Part shown: positions 28,025-38,163 of the stretch, piece by piece
Layout of the letters: each line of letters begins with the position of its first letter
How positions within the stretch are numbered: position 1 is the stretch's first letter
From: Herpetosiphonaceae bacterium
GTDB lineage: Bacteria; Chloroflexota; Chloroflexia; Chloroflexales; Herpetosiphonaceae
DNA length: 64,000 nucleotides
Reading direction: 5' to 3'
NCBI GenBank assembly: GCA_026003835.1
Contig: BPHZ01000006.1
Span: forward strand, 1-64,000
The notes under the pieces: generated by a model
Seen by the model: only the letters and a program-made list of their open reading frames with translations
Told to the model about the DNA's origin: nothing
Database searches by the model: none
Program-made: the position numbers and the translations under genes

Positions 28025-28780
28025 ATGCCAATCCTGGTCTTTGACGCACTATTGCTCAGCGTGCCCATCCTGCTTAGCCTGCTTGGCGTTGGACGCGGCG
28101 GCACACGCGAGGCCGTCACGTTGATTGGTATCCTTGGCGGAGCGCTTTTAGGCGCGCTGTGGCGCGAGCCATGGGGCGTGGCGCTTGCGCGGAGTATGGC
28201 TCAGGACCAGCGCCTGATGCAGGCGGTGGTATTCGACATGCTATTACTCGGCACGACGATCCTGATTGGCTACGGGGGTGCGCTCCTGCTACCGCCACGA
28301 CAGCGCATTCTTCGGCTGCCGGGATCGCGGCTTGCCGGGGGGTTGCTTGGCGCCCTCAACGGGCTGCTGCTGGTCGGCCTGCTGCTCTGGAGCGCCGCCG
28401 AGGCGGGGTCGCGGGGGATAAGCGGGATTGTCACCGGCACTCGTCTGGGCGCACTAATCGGCAACCGCCTGCCGCTGCTGCTGCTGGTTCTAACGGCAGC
28501 TGTGGCCGTGCTGATTGTCCTTACGCTACTACGACGTTTCCTTACGTTGCTGCGCCGCGCCAACACGCCCGGCGCGGCGCACCCCTCACCCTACGGGCGT
28601 GCCGGCTCGTCGCCCTCGACGACATCGCGGCAGCCCAATGTGCGGACCGGCGCCGGCGCCAGCGCCAGCACAAGCTGGCCCACTCCTGCTCCGGGCAAAG
28701 TTGAGCGCATGCTCGATCCGCTCGATGAGGCCAGGAGGATCAAAGAGGAGGGCTATAAGCCGCCGCAGGATCATCGTTGA
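28025..28780 (+). CDS. CvpA-like integral membrane protein
   Basis: A 251-residue protein with about four to five hydrophobic helices in residues 1-180. Its arrangement (LLSLLGVGRGGTREAVTLIG near the N-terminus, G-rich helices) resembles the CvpA/colicin V production family. The C-terminal 75 residues are polar, low-complexity Ser/Thr/Pro, ending RMLDPLDEARRIKEEGYKPP. ATG 28025 follows GAGGAGG. Function unknown. yvcK starts 96 bp downstream on the same strand. Confidence 0.6.
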   Translation: MPILVFDALLLSVPILLSLLGVGRGGTREAVTLIGILGGALLGALWREPWGVALARSMAQDQRLMQAVVFDMLLLGTTILIGYGGALLLPPRQRILRLPGSRLAGGLLGALNGLLLVGLLLWSAAEAGSRGISGIVTGTRLGALIGNRLPLLLLVLTAAVAVLIVLTLLRRFLTLLRRANTPGAAHPSPYGRAGSSPSTTSRQPNVRTGAGASASTSWPTPAPGKVERMLDPLDEARRIKEEGYKPPQDHR

Positions 28781-28876
28781 CGATCGATCGCATCCTGCTG
28801 TTCGTTTAAGGCCGGGAACAACAAATGAGACATACGAAACAACCAACAACAAGCTCATACCCAAAGAGGATACCAT

Positions 28877-30223
28877 ATGCGTTGGCGAGAGCGGCCTGGT
28901 CTTAAGTGGCTTTATCCGGGGATGCATGTCAAGCGCTGGCTGGTCCTGCTGCTTGGGGGCGTAACAAGTTTAGCCCTGGGGCTGGCACTGCTGCTGCGCC
29001 ATTTTTACCTGAGCGGCCTGCGACTGCCTCCTGTGTTCTACTACGTGACGTTGCAGTTTGTCCCGCGACCTGCGCGAGCCATGGTGCTTGGCAGCCTCGG
29101 CCTGGCACTGATCGTCATTGCTATCCTGAAGCTTAACGATTCGCTGCTCTCGACACTCCTGCCTGCGCGGCAGCGCCGGCCCAATCTGGCCGATCTGGTG
29201 TACCGGCGGCGGCAGAGCCAGCGCGGGCCGCGTGTGGTAGCGATCGGGGGCGGCCACGGCCTCTCAACACTGTTGAGCGGCCTTAAGCTGTACACCGACC
29301 ATATCACGGCAATCGTGAATGTCGCCGACGACGGCGGCTCTTCTGGCCGCATCAGGCGCGATTTCGGCATTCTGCCGCCGGGCGATATCCGCCGCTGCCT
29401 TGCAGCGCTCTCCGAGGCGGAACCGCTGATGGCCGCGCTCATGGAGTATCGTTTTGCCAACGGCGAGGGATTGGAGGGTCACACCTTCGGCAACCTGCTG
29501 ATTACCGCCCTTGCCGACCTCACGGGATCATTCGAGGAGGCGATCAGCGAAGCCAGCAGAGTTCTGGCAGTGCGTGGCGAAATTGTGCCGCCGACGCTAT
29601 CCAACGTCACGCTGTGTGCTGAGCTGCATGGCGAGAATGGCGAGGCGGGCCGCCACATCGCCGGCGAATCGCAGATTACCAGCGGTGGTATGCCCATTAA
29701 GCGCGTCTACCTCGATCCTCCCGACGCACCTGCCTACAGCGAGGCCGTGCGCGCGATCCTCTCCGCCGATCTGGTTGTCATTGGTCCTGGCAGCCTCTAC
29801 ACCAGTATTCTCCCGGTGCTGCTGGTGAATGACATCACGCGCGCTATCCGCACCTCTCAGGCGGTCAGGATCTATGTCTGCAATGTGGCCACCGAGCCGG
29901 GCGAGACCGACCATTTCGGCGTGCAGGCACATATCCAGGCGCTGATCGATCATCTTGGTCCCGGTGTGTTCGACGTTGCTCTGGCCAACAGCAACCAGGA
30001 GCCGGCTGAGAACTTTGCTCCCGAGTGGCGCGGGCGCACCGCAATTGTCCCGCTTGACGCCGATGAGATCTCCGGGGTGCGGCTGGTCACAGCCGATATT
30101 ATCAATCCCAGCAATCCCCTTCGGCACGATCCCGCCCGCCTTGCCAGCGAGCTGATGCGTATTCTTGGCACGTATCCTGTCAATATGCGAGAACAGGCCG
30201 CAGCGTTAATGCCGGCTTCTTAA
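28877..30223 (+). CDS. yvcK: Gluconeogenesis factor YvcK/CofD family, membrane-anchored
   Basis: A 448-residue protein. Residues 19-42 and 67-88 are hydrophobic helices that anchor it, an extension absent from Bacillus YvcK. The catalytic-like core begins VVAIGGGHGLSTLLSGLK (about 119-136), followed by VNVADDGGSSGRIRRDFG and GDIRRCLAALS. These are signatures of the YvcK/UPF0052 group within the CofD superfamily. Relatives affect carbon metabolism and cell shape and bind UDP-sugars. The usual whiA/rapZ neighbours are absent. gap follows 100 bp downstream with its own promoter. Confidence 0.87.
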   Translation: MRWRERPGLKWLYPGMHVKRWLVLLLGGVTSLALGLALLLRHFYLSGLRLPPVFYYVTLQFVPRPARAMVLGSLGLALIVIAILKLNDSLLSTLLPARQRRPNLADLVYRRRQSQRGPRVVAIGGGHGLSTLLSGLKLYTDHITAIVNVADDGGSSGRIRRDFGILPPGDIRRCLAALSEAEPLMAALMEYRFANGEGLEGHTFGNLLITALADLTGSFEEAISEASRVLAVRGEIVPPTLSNVTLCAELHGENGEAGRHIAGESQITSGGMPIKRVYLDPPDAPAYSEAVRAILSADLVVIGPGSLYTSILPVLLVNDITRAIRTSQAVRIYVCNVATEPGETDHFGVQAHIQALIDHLGPGVFDVALANSNQEPAENFAPEWRGRTAIVPLDADEISGVRLVTADIINPSNPLRHDPARLASELMRILGTYPVNMREQAAALMPAS

Positions 30224-30238
30224 GCCTGTCCTTCCGCA

Positions 30239-30267
30239 GTGACAGCACTGCCTGGCTGTGGTATAGT
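30239..30267 (+). promoter_or_regulatory. Promoter of gap
   Basis: GTGACA (30239-30244), 17 bp, TATAGT (30262-30267); five of six matches at both hexamers. The leader is about 50 nt. Confidence 0.75.
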
Positions 30268-30320
30268 ACCAAAAGGTACGAGGTCGCTTCTATGGACCGA
30301 ACATATAAGGAGGAAGATGA

Positions 30321-31352
<1,032 letters not shown>

Positions 31353-31463
31353 CCTGGGTGCCTGTACTAAGCGCAGGCAGGGCGGCTGCCGTCGAGCATC
31401 GGCGGCCGCTCTGCTTGCCCATCCAGCGCTCCAGAATGGGCTGAATCGCCAGTGACGAGCGGC

Positions 31464-31492
31464 TTGACAAAATAGCGACGGTGTGTTACTAT
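31464..31492 (+). promoter_or_regulatory. Promoter of the tRNA cluster
   Basis: TTGACA (31464-31469), a 17-bp spacer, then TACTAT (31487-31492). It lies 85 bp before the first tRNA. Confidence 0.65.
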
Positions 31493-31577
31493 ACCGGACG
31501 CTGATGAGGTCTGACCTATCAAGCCGCACATTTCAAAATCAAACGTACTCCTCCTGGTAGGGGTTCGAAATGGTGAA

Positions 31578-31654
<77 letters not shown>

Positions 31655-31694
31655 GTGTACGGGGGCGGTTTACAAGCCGCCCCTGTCTATCCAG

Positions 31695-31782
31695 GCCGAA
31701 GTGGCGGAATGGCAGACGCGGCGGTCTCAAAAACCGCTGAGGCTCAAACCTCGTGAGGGTTCGACCCCCTCCTTCGGCACCA
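31695..31782 (+). tRNA. tRNA-Leu (anticodon CAA), CCA encoded
   Basis: An 88-nt class II tRNA. The acceptor GCCGAAG (31695-31701) pairs with CTTCGGC (31772-31778). The anticodon loop CTCAAAA gives CAA. A long variable arm (GAGGCTCAAACCTC region) is typical of leucine. Confidence 0.96.
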
Positions 31783-31789
31783 GGATGTC

Positions 31790-31843
31790 TGTTTCACGTT
31801 TCAGGCAATGCAATGATGGTAGCGCTCCTTTGAAACGTGAAAC
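31790..31843. repeat. 13-bp inverted repeat between tRNA-Leu and tRNA-Pro
   Basis: GTTTCACGTTTCA (31790-31802) and TGAAACGTGAAAC (31831-31843) are exact complements separated by 28 nt. In the transcript they would form a hairpin between the two tRNAs, possibly a processing site. Confidence 0.7.
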
Positions 31844-31853
31844 GAACTACCGT

Positions 31854-31931
<78 letters not shown>

Positions 31932-31936
31932 TCCAA

Positions 31937-31974
31937 GAGGCTGGTGGAATATCCACCAGCCTCTCTTTTGTTTT
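31937..31974 (+). terminator. Intrinsic terminator of the tRNA cluster
   Basis: A perfect 12-bp stem (GAGGCTGGTGGA with TCCACCAGCCTC, loop ATA) is followed by TCTTTTGTTTT. Confidence 0.93.
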
Positions 31975-32049
31975 CGATCCCGCTGCCGGTTTGTGATTAC
32001 CGGCATCAGGCCAGCATGACAGCGAGAAAGCCTCGGTTGCCCCCTGCCG

Positions 32050-32808
32050 CTACATTGCCGGCAGCGAGTAGCCTCCATCGACGATGATCGTCTGGCCGCG
32101 GATCATTGAGGCGACGGGTGTGCAGAGGAAATGAACCACGCCGGCAATATCCTCAGGCGTAACCAGGCGCCCGGCAGGCGTCAGCTCGCGCCCGGCCCGG
32201 AGCATCTCCTCGCGATTGGGGAAATGCTCCAGCGCCTCAGTCTCTACGAGGCCGCCGGATACCGCGTTGACGACGATGCCCTGCGGCGCAAGCTCCACGG
32301 CCAGGTAGCGCACGATCGCCTCCAGCGCCGCCTTGCTCGCGCCGACTGCGACATAGTTCGCCATAACACGCTGCGAGCCAAGGCTGGAGATCGCCACAAT
32401 CGAGCCGCCGCCGCGCTCAGCCATCAACGGTGCAGCCTGCTTTGCCAGCAGCAGGAGCGATCGTGCGTTGATGTTGAGCGTCCAATCCCAGCCGCGTGCG
32501 TCTTGCTGGAGCGCCGGCCGGAGAAAGCCGGAGGCTGCGTTGGCGATCAGGATATCAAGACCGCCTGTTTGCTCGCGGAGCTGCCTGAAGAGATCATCGA
32601 TCTTTTCAGGGTCGCCGAGATTCGCCTTGATCACATAAGCGCGCCGCCCTAGCCGCTCGATCTCCTGTGCTGTCTCCTCCGCAGGCCCGCGGTTACGAAA
32701 AAAGTTGATAATGATATCGGCGCCCTCTGCGGCCAGCTTAAGCGAAATCGCCCTGCCAATACCACGTGATCCGCCGGTCACGAGCGCAATGTTGCCCTCA
32801 AGCGTCAC
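32050..32808 (-). CDS. fabL: Enoyl-[acyl-carrier-protein] reductase, FabL type
   Basis: A 252-residue short-chain dehydrogenase that would reduce enoyl-ACP with NADPH in fatty-acid elongation. The nucleotide motif TGGSRGIGR is at about 11-19. The FabL-specific features IANAASGFLRPALQQDARGW, WTLNINA, ISSLGS and the C-terminal IRGQTIIVDGGYSL closely follow the Bacillus FabL pattern. The active-site Tyr and Lys lie in NYVAVGASKAALEA. The start is GTG 32808, preceded by AGGAGG; the ATG two bases upstream is followed at once by a stop. It stands alone, divergent from dnaE. Confidence 0.85.
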   Translation of the reverse strand: MTLEGNIALVTGGSRGIGRAISLKLAAEGADIIINFFRNRGPAEETAQEIERLGRRAYVIKANLGDPEKIDDLFRQLREQTGGLDILIANAASGFLRPALQQDARGWDWTLNINARSLLLLAKQAAPLMAERGGGSIVAISSLGSQRVMANYVAVGASKAALEAIVRYLAVELAPQGIVVNAVSGGLVETEALEHFPNREEMLRAGRELTPAGRLVTPEDIAGVVHFLCTPVASMIRGQTIIVDGGYSLPAM

Positions 32809-32883
32809 ATCTTCCTCCTGAATAGTCGAGCATACACGTGGTCAAGGCCATGGCACCGTCGCGGTATGACCCCTCCCCAACAG

Positions 32884-32925
32884 GAAGAATGGGGGGCGGG
32901 GGACACCCCCAAACCCCCGTTCTTC
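32884..32925. repeat. Dispersed palindrome, copy C (divergent)
   Basis: GAAGAATGGGGG at one end and CCCCCGTTCTTC at the other, with an inner GGGGG-ACA-CCCCC hairpin. It has the same architecture as the other copies but different arm ends. Confidence 0.5.
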
Positions 32926-33180
32926 GCGTCGCTGCGCGATCAGCATGTGGACGTTGCCATGGCCCTGCACACATGGTTGTCAATACTAATGCATTCAAGA
33001 TCTGCTTCCGGCTCGTTCGCCGGCCTATTATAGCACGCTATCATCACAGCTTTTATTCCCAACGTATCTACTCTGCTATCCTGCGTAGAAACACACCGGC
33101 GTCGCGCTGTATCCCTTTCCAGCGCCATGCCCGCCGGCTGTACCCAACTCCTCCACATCGGATCGAAAGCTATGCGCATG

Positions 33181-33210
33181 TTATCCACAATGATTTACAG
33201 GTTGTCCACA
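33181..33210 (+). promoter_or_regulatory. Two DnaA-box-like sites upstream of dnaE
   Basis: TTATCCACA (33181-33189) is a perfect strong DnaA box, and TTGTCCACA (33202-33210) differs by one base. Both are in the same orientation with a start-to-start spacing of 21 bp, 35 bp before the dnaE -10. Confidence 0.55.
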
Positions 33211-33241
33211 TCTTTTCTCGTAGCACGTCCCCAGAGACCTG

Positions 33242-33250
33242 TGTTATAAT
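33242..33250 (+). promoter_or_regulatory. Extended -10 promoter of dnaE
   Basis: TGTTATAAT at 33242-33250 is a perfect extended -10. There is no good -35, which fits an extended -10 promoter. Confidence 0.6.
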
Positions 33251-33426
33251 GCCCCCGTCGTATCAGATTTGATCTACCGGCGCTACGATAGGGCGTCGTA
33301 GCGCCATGTTTAGGCCTGGCATAACGCTCGGCGGAATATCCGGCCCAGGTTTCCAATCATCCTGACGATCGGGAACGTCCATCAGGCCCTGTCATTATGT
33401 AAAACGTTTAATAAGGAGCCAGCGGC

Positions 33427-36400
33427 ATGGCCGAGTTTGTCCATCTCCACTGCCACTCTGAGTACAGCTTGCTCGACGGCCTCTCGAATATTGGGCGGCT
33501 CTGCGCTCGCGCTCGCGAGCTGGGGATGGACACGCTGGCGCTAACCGATCATGGCGTGCTCTATGGTGCGATTGAATTCTACAACGCCGCCAAAAAGCAT
33601 GGGATCAAACCGATCATCGGAGTAGAGGCATATGTAGCGCCAGGCCGCCACAATGATCGCAGCCAAAAAGGCTACTTCCATACCGTGCTGCTGGCGAAGA
33701 ACGCCACCGGCTACAAGAATCTGGTCAAGCTCACGACCCGCGCTCATCTTGACGGCTTTTACTATAAGCCGCGCATCGACCGTGAGCTTCTGGAGCAGCA
33801 TAAAGAGGGGCTGATCGTCACCCAGGCGTGCGTATCCGGCGAAGTCAACCGCCGCATCATACAGAAAGATCTGGATCAGGCCAGACGTGCGGCCGCCTTC
33901 TACCGCGATTTACTCGGCCCCGACCACTACTACCTGGAGCTTCAGCTGCACCCCGAAGTGCCCGAGCTTGATGAGATCAATCAGGCGGTGATCAAGATCG
34001 GCCGCGAGCTGGGGATACCGCTGGTTGCGACCAACGATGCGCATTTCGTCGACCGTGAGGACGCCGAGACGCACCGGCTGCTGCGCTGCCTGGGCTTCAA
34101 CACATCTCTGCAGAGCTACTGTGCCAAGAATCCCGTTCTCGACGATACCTACTATCTCAAAAGCCCTGAAGAGATGGTCCAGCTGATGCGCGGCTACCCG
34201 GCAGAGGCGATCGAAAATACACTGCGTATCGCCGGTATGTGCGACCTCCAGCTTGAGTTTGGCCGCGTCCAGCTCCCCGAATTTCCCATCCCCGAGGGCC
34301 ATACACCCTCAACCTACCTGCACGAGCTATGCGAGGAGGGCTTGCGCCGCCGCTTCCCCAACAGCAGCCCGCCGCAGCAGTATTGGGAGCGCCTCAACTA
34401 CGAGCTGGATGTTATCGATCAGACCGGCTTCCCGCTCTACATGCTGATTGTCTGGGACTATGTCAAGTTCGCCCGCTCGCGCAGTATCCCATGCCTGCCT
34501 CGCGGCTCCGCCGGCGGCTCGCTGGTGCTCTACTGCCTGGGCATCTCCGATGTCGATCCAGTCGCCAACAAGCTGGTCTTCGAGCGCTTCCTCAACCCTG
34601 AGCGCAAAGAGATGCCTGATATCGATATGGACTTTGCGGACTCTCGCCGACAAGAGGTGATCGACTACGTCGTCGAGAAGTATGGCCGCGAGCGCACAGC
34701 CCAGATCATCACCTTCGGCACGCTTGGTGCCAAGGCTGCGATCCGCGACGTCGGGCGGGTGCTGGAAGTACCGCTGAGCCTGGTCGATCAGGTGGCGAAG
34801 CTGATCCCGATGCTGCCGGTCGGCACGACCATCAACCAGGCGCTGGAGCGAGTTCCCGATCTGAAAAAGCTCTATGACAGCGACGCCCAAGTGCGCGACC
34901 TGATCGATAAGGCGCGCCGGCTGGAGGGCGTGACCCGCAACGTCGGCACCCACGCCTGTGGCGTCGTCGTCAGCCGCGACCCGCTCGACGAGATTGTGCC
35001 GCTCCAGCGCACGGCCAAGGACGAAAATGCCGTCATGGCCTGTTTCCCAATGGGCACGCTGGGCGAGATCGGTCTGCTCAAGATGGATATGCTTGGGCTG
35101 GCTAACCTCTCGATTGTCGATTCCGCGCTGCGCTACATCAGCGAGTCGCTCGGCCAGCCCTATACACTAGCCGACATCCCCACCGACGATCGGAAGACCT
35201 TCGAAGCATTGAGCCGGGGCGATACACGCGGCGTGTTCCAGTTGGAAGGCGCGGGTATGACCCGCTACCTGGTGGAGCTGAAGCCAAACCGTGTCGAGGA
35301 TATCTACGCGATGGTGGCGCTCTACCGCCCCGGCCCGCTTGAGCAGATCCCGGTCTATATTCACAACAAGAATCACCCAGAGGAGATCAAGTACCTGCAC
35401 CCGCTGCTCAAGCCAATTCTGGAGGATACCTACGGGGTCATCACCTATCAGGAGCAGGTTTTGATGATCCTGATGACGATGGCCGGCTACACGATGGGCC
35501 AGGCGGATATTGTTCGGAAGGCTATCGGGAAGAAGAAGCGCGATCTGATGGAGAAAGAGGGGCCGAGATTTATCGAGGGCTGCCAGAAGAACGGCATGTC
35601 CGCCGAAGCCGCGCAGCACCTCTGGGATCTCATTCAGCCCTTTGCCGGTTACTCCTTCAACCGCGCGCACGCCACGCTCTACGGGCTGCTCGCCTACCAG
35701 ACGGCCTACCTCAAGACCAACTTCCCTACCGAGTATATGGCCGCGCTGTTGACCTCTGCCGCCAGCAATCTCGACAAGGTCGCCGGCGCCGTGAGCGAGT
35801 GTCTACAACTGGGCGTGGCGGTACTGCCGCCGGACATCAATACGTCCGATATTGGCTTCACCATAGAGCTGCTGCCTGGAACATCACTTCCTGATGGCAT
35901 CATCCATCCCAAAGGCATCCGCTTCGGCCTCAGCGCCATTAAAAATGTCGGAGAAGGGCCAATCAAGGCGATCCTGGCGGCGCGGGCCGAGGGCGGCCCC
36001 TTCCAATCGCTGGAGGATCTCTGCCTTCGCGTCGAGCGCCACGCCATCAACAAGCGTGTGCTGGAGGCGCTGATCAAGTGTGGCGCCCTGGACACGCTAC
36101 CAGGCTCGCGGCACCAGAAGCTGGCGATCCTCGACCAGGCCCTCGCCGCTGGCGGCGAGGCGCAGCGCGCCCGTGAACAGGGGCAGGCCAGCCTCTTTGA
36201 TCTCTTCGGCGGGGATGCGCAGGATATTGCAGCAGCGCCGAGTATCCCGATGCCGTCCATCCCTGACGGCCCTGAACAGCATCGGGAGCGGCTGATGTGG
36301 GAGAAAGAGTTCTTAGGCATGTATATCTCTGCTCACCCAGTCGCTCAGGCCCTGCAGCTCGCGCCCCGTGATGCCGGCCGCATCTCGCTCAGTCAGCTTG

Positions 36401-37290
36401 GCGAGCAACTGATCGGCAAGAAGGTGCGGCTGATCGGAATGCTTACCAGCCTGCGGCGCATTACCACAAAGAAGAACGATACCATGCTCGTCACGACTGT
36501 CGAAGATCTCGACAGCAGCATTGAGATGGTTGTCTTCCCCAAAACCTACGAGCGCTATAGAGAGCACTGGGTCGAAGACGCCATCCTGGCGATCACAGCC
36601 AAAGTCGATGAGCGCAACAGCAGCCTACAGCTGGTCTGCGAGGAGGTGTATCCGTACATGGAGGCGCCTGTCCCCGACGAGTCAGCGGCGGAGATGCCGC
36701 TGCTGGTCAATCCCGACGAGCTACCGCTCTCACCCGAGGGCATGGCGCTCGGCTTTGAGGATGGCGAGCCACTCCCCCCAGAGCCGGGTGAGGAAATCTG
36801 GTCCGCACCATCTGCGGCCAGTTACGCCGGCGCCGGCGCGCCTGCCCCTCCAGCTGCGTCCACGCCGCCGCAGTCCCGGCCGGAGGCAAAAACCGGGCTG
36901 TCTTCAACGGCGGCTTCCCTCCAATCATCCACATCTTCCCCGGTAAGCATCCTTCCGCGCCCGCGCCGTCGCGTGACACTCAGCACAGCGCCGAGGGAAC
37001 ATCAAGGAGAGGGAGCCGCCACGCCGGCCGGCCCATCCTATCATCTCCACATCTACTTACCGCGAACCGGCGATTTTGATCAGGATGTACGGACGATGCA
37101 GGAGGTCGATCGTTTGCTGCGCGCATACGAAGGCGATCAGCGCATCACAATCTATCTGCCTAACCCTATCGGCCAGGTCGTGCTGGAGCCGGCCCGCCGC
37201 ATCAATCCCACGCCTGATCTGCTCACCGGCCTCACACGCCTGCTCGGCGAAGATAACTGTTACCTGGAGCAGGTCAGTCGAGCAGCCTGA
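33427..37290 (+). CDS. dnaE: DNA polymerase III alpha subunit
   Basis: A 1287-residue replicative polymerase. The N-terminal PHP domain (about 1-270) keeps its metal ligands (LHCHSEYS, LTDHG, GVEAY, TQACVSGE, TNDAH), so it could be an active exonuclease or phosphatase. The polymerase core contains PDIDMDF (Asp398, Asp400), and a third acidic region follows around 550. Helix-hairpin-helix and OB-fold parts follow (OB near 1005-1085). The C-terminal tail includes a Pro/Ala/Ser-rich linker (about 1120-1200) and a final domain of about 90 residues. ATG 33427 follows AAGGAGCC. It converges with the Rieske gene, 18 bp away. Confidence 0.97.
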   Translation: MAEFVHLHCHSEYSLLDGLSNIGRLCARARELGMDTLALTDHGVLYGAIEFYNAAKKHGIKPIIGVEAYVAPGRHNDRSQKGYFHTVLLAKNATGYKNLVKLTTRAHLDGFYYKPRIDRELLEQHKEGLIVTQACVSGEVNRRIIQKDLDQARRAAAFYRDLLGPDHYYLELQLHPEVPELDEINQAVIKIGRELGIPLVATNDAHFVDREDAETHRLLRCLGFNTSLQSYCAKNPVLDDTYYLKSPEEMVQLMRGYPAEAIENTLRIAGMCDLQLEFGRVQLPEFPIPEGHTPSTYLHELCEEGLRRRFPNSSPPQQYWERLNYELDVIDQTGFPLYMLIVWDYVKFARSRSIPCLPRGSAGGSLVLYCLGISDVDPVANKLVFERFLNPERKEMPDIDMDFADSRRQEVIDYVVEKYGRERTAQIITFGTLGAKAAIRDVGRVLEVPLSLVDQVAKLIPMLPVGTTINQALERVPDLKKLYDSDAQVRDLIDKARRLEGVTRNVGTHACGVVVSRDPLDEIVPLQRTAKDENAVMACFPMGTLGEIGLLKMDMLGLANLSIVDSALRYISESLGQPYTLADIPTDDRKTFEALSRGDTRGVFQLEGAGMTRYLVELKPNRVEDIYAMVALYRPGPLEQIPVYIHNKNHPEEIKYLHPLLKPILEDTYGVITYQEQVLMILMTMAGYTMGQADIVRKAIGKKKRDLMEKEGPRFIEGCQKNGMSAEAAQHLWDLIQPFAGYSFNRAHATLYGLLAYQTAYLKTNFPTEYMAALLTSAASNLDKVAGAVSECLQLGVAVLPPDINTSDIGFTIELLPGTSLPDGIIHPKGIRFGLSAIKNVGEGPIKAILAARAEGGPFQSLEDLCLRVERHAINKRVLEALIKCGALDTLPGSRHQKLAILDQALAAGGEAQRAREQGQASLFDLFGGDAQDIAAAPSIPMPSIPDGPEQHRERLMWEKEFLGMYISAHPVAQALQLAPRDAGRISLSQLGEQLIGKKVRLIGMLTSLRRITTKKNDTMLVTTVEDLDSSIEMVVFPKTYERYREHWVEDAILAITAKVDERNSSLQLVCEEVYPYMEAPVPDESAAEMPLLVNPDELPLSPEGMALGFEDGEPLPPEPGEEIWSAPSAASYAGAGAPAPPAASTPPQSRPEAKTGLSSTAASLQSSTSSPVSILPRPRRRVTLSTAPREHQGEGAATPAGPSYHLHIYLPRTGDFDQDVRTMQEVDRLLRAYEGDQRITIYLPNPIGQVVLEPARRINPTPDLLTGLTRLLGEDNCYLEQVSRAA

Positions 37291-37308
37291 TCAGATCCAT
37301 GGCCCAGT

Positions 37309-38163
37309 TCAGGATCCCACCTCGCGGGCGCGTAGCGGCTGCCGGCGGTGGACGCGGGCATAGATCGTTCCATTGCGCTCCTCAACCTCATAGACGTTCA
37401 GATTGACACTGGCCGGCCCCTGAGTGACCCTGCCTGTCCGTACGTCGAAGCAGGAGCGATGCCAGGGACACATGACCTGGCCGTTGTGGAAGGCGCCCTC
37501 AGACAGCGGACCGTAGCGGTGGGTGCAGAAATCTTGAAAAGCGTAGAGCTGACCATCCAGCCTCACTATCGCCGCCACACAGCCATCGATGACAGCGCGG
37601 AGCGTCTCGCCTTCGCCCAGGCTAGCAGCATCAGCGATGGCGACAAAACCGTCCGGCGAACCCTGGGCTGAAACGCTGATGGTTCGCTCAAATGCGGACA
37701 AGGAGCGGCGCTGGTGCCTAACAGCGCTGCTGTCAGCGTCGAACATTGTAGCGCTAAGGTAGTCGGAGACCATCAACAGGACGACACCTACCAGCGAAAG
37801 GATGAGCAGCGGCAGCGGTAGCTCGGCCTGCTCCAGCATGCCATAGCGCAGGCTAAGGTTGACGGCGAAGATGAGCACGACCGCCAGGTTAAGCAGCACA
37901 TGGTATATCCCGGCGCGTCTGGCCGGGCCGCCATCACGGGTGTTCAACCAATCGACGAGACCGGTGACGACTGCAGCAACGGCCATGCCCAGGGCGAAGG
38001 CCATGGTATAGAACGAGCCGCGCAGCAGTGCTTTTGATGGCAGCCATATGAGATTGATCAGGTCGAGGAGCAGGCTCAGCAGGAAAAGGCCGGTTTGGAA
38101 GTGAACCAACACTGGACGCAGCGGATGGCTCAACGATTTACCTTGCGGCAGATGTTTATGCAT
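37309..38163 (-). CDS. Membrane protein with DUF2231-like domain and C-terminal Rieske 2Fe-2S domain
   Basis: A 284-residue protein. The N-terminal half (about 10-150) has four hydrophobic helices and the HPLRPVLVHF lead typical of DUF2231 membrane proteins. The C-terminal half is a Rieske ferredoxin with CTHRYGPL and CPWHRSCF, which supply two Cys and two His for a 2Fe-2S cluster. This fusion suggests a membrane-bound electron carrier; the partner is unknown, and no cytochrome b gene is nearby. ATG 38163 is chosen because GAGGAAAG precedes it. Confidence 0.85.
   Translation of the reverse strand: MHKHLPQGKSLSHPLRPVLVHFQTGLFLLSLLLDLINLIWLPSKALLRGSFYTMAFALGMAVAAVVTGLVDWLNTRDGGPARRAGIYHVLLNLAVVLIFAVNLSLRYGMLEQAELPLPLLILSLVGVVLLMVSDYLSATMFDADSSAVRHQRRSLSAFERTISVSAQGSPDGFVAIADAASLGEGETLRAVIDGCVAAIVRLDGQLYAFQDFCTHRYGPLSEGAFHNGQVMCPWHRSCFDVRTGRVTQGPASVNLNVYEVEERNGTIYARVHRRQPLRAREVGS

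Larger units (their letters stand above)
32809..33426. other. Divergent intergenic region fabL-dnaE
   Basis: This 618-bp region holds palindrome C (32884-32925), two DnaA-box-like sites (33181-33210), and the dnaE promoter (33242-33250). The mRNA leader of dnaE would be about 170 nt. No gene is supported in the rest. Confidence 0.5.

Noticed and set aside
31790-31843. Possible chromosomal parS site
   Set aside because: Neither arm matches the full 16-bp consensus, no parAB gene is near, and the place between tRNA genes fits a processing hairpin.
33181-33210. Possible replication origin
   Set aside because: Only two DnaA boxes, no AT-rich unwinding stretch, and no dnaA, dnaN or gyrB neighbours.
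34327-34953. Minus-strand frame of 208 codons inside dnaE
   Set aside because: It is a shadow of the highly conserved polymerase core in GC-rich DNA.
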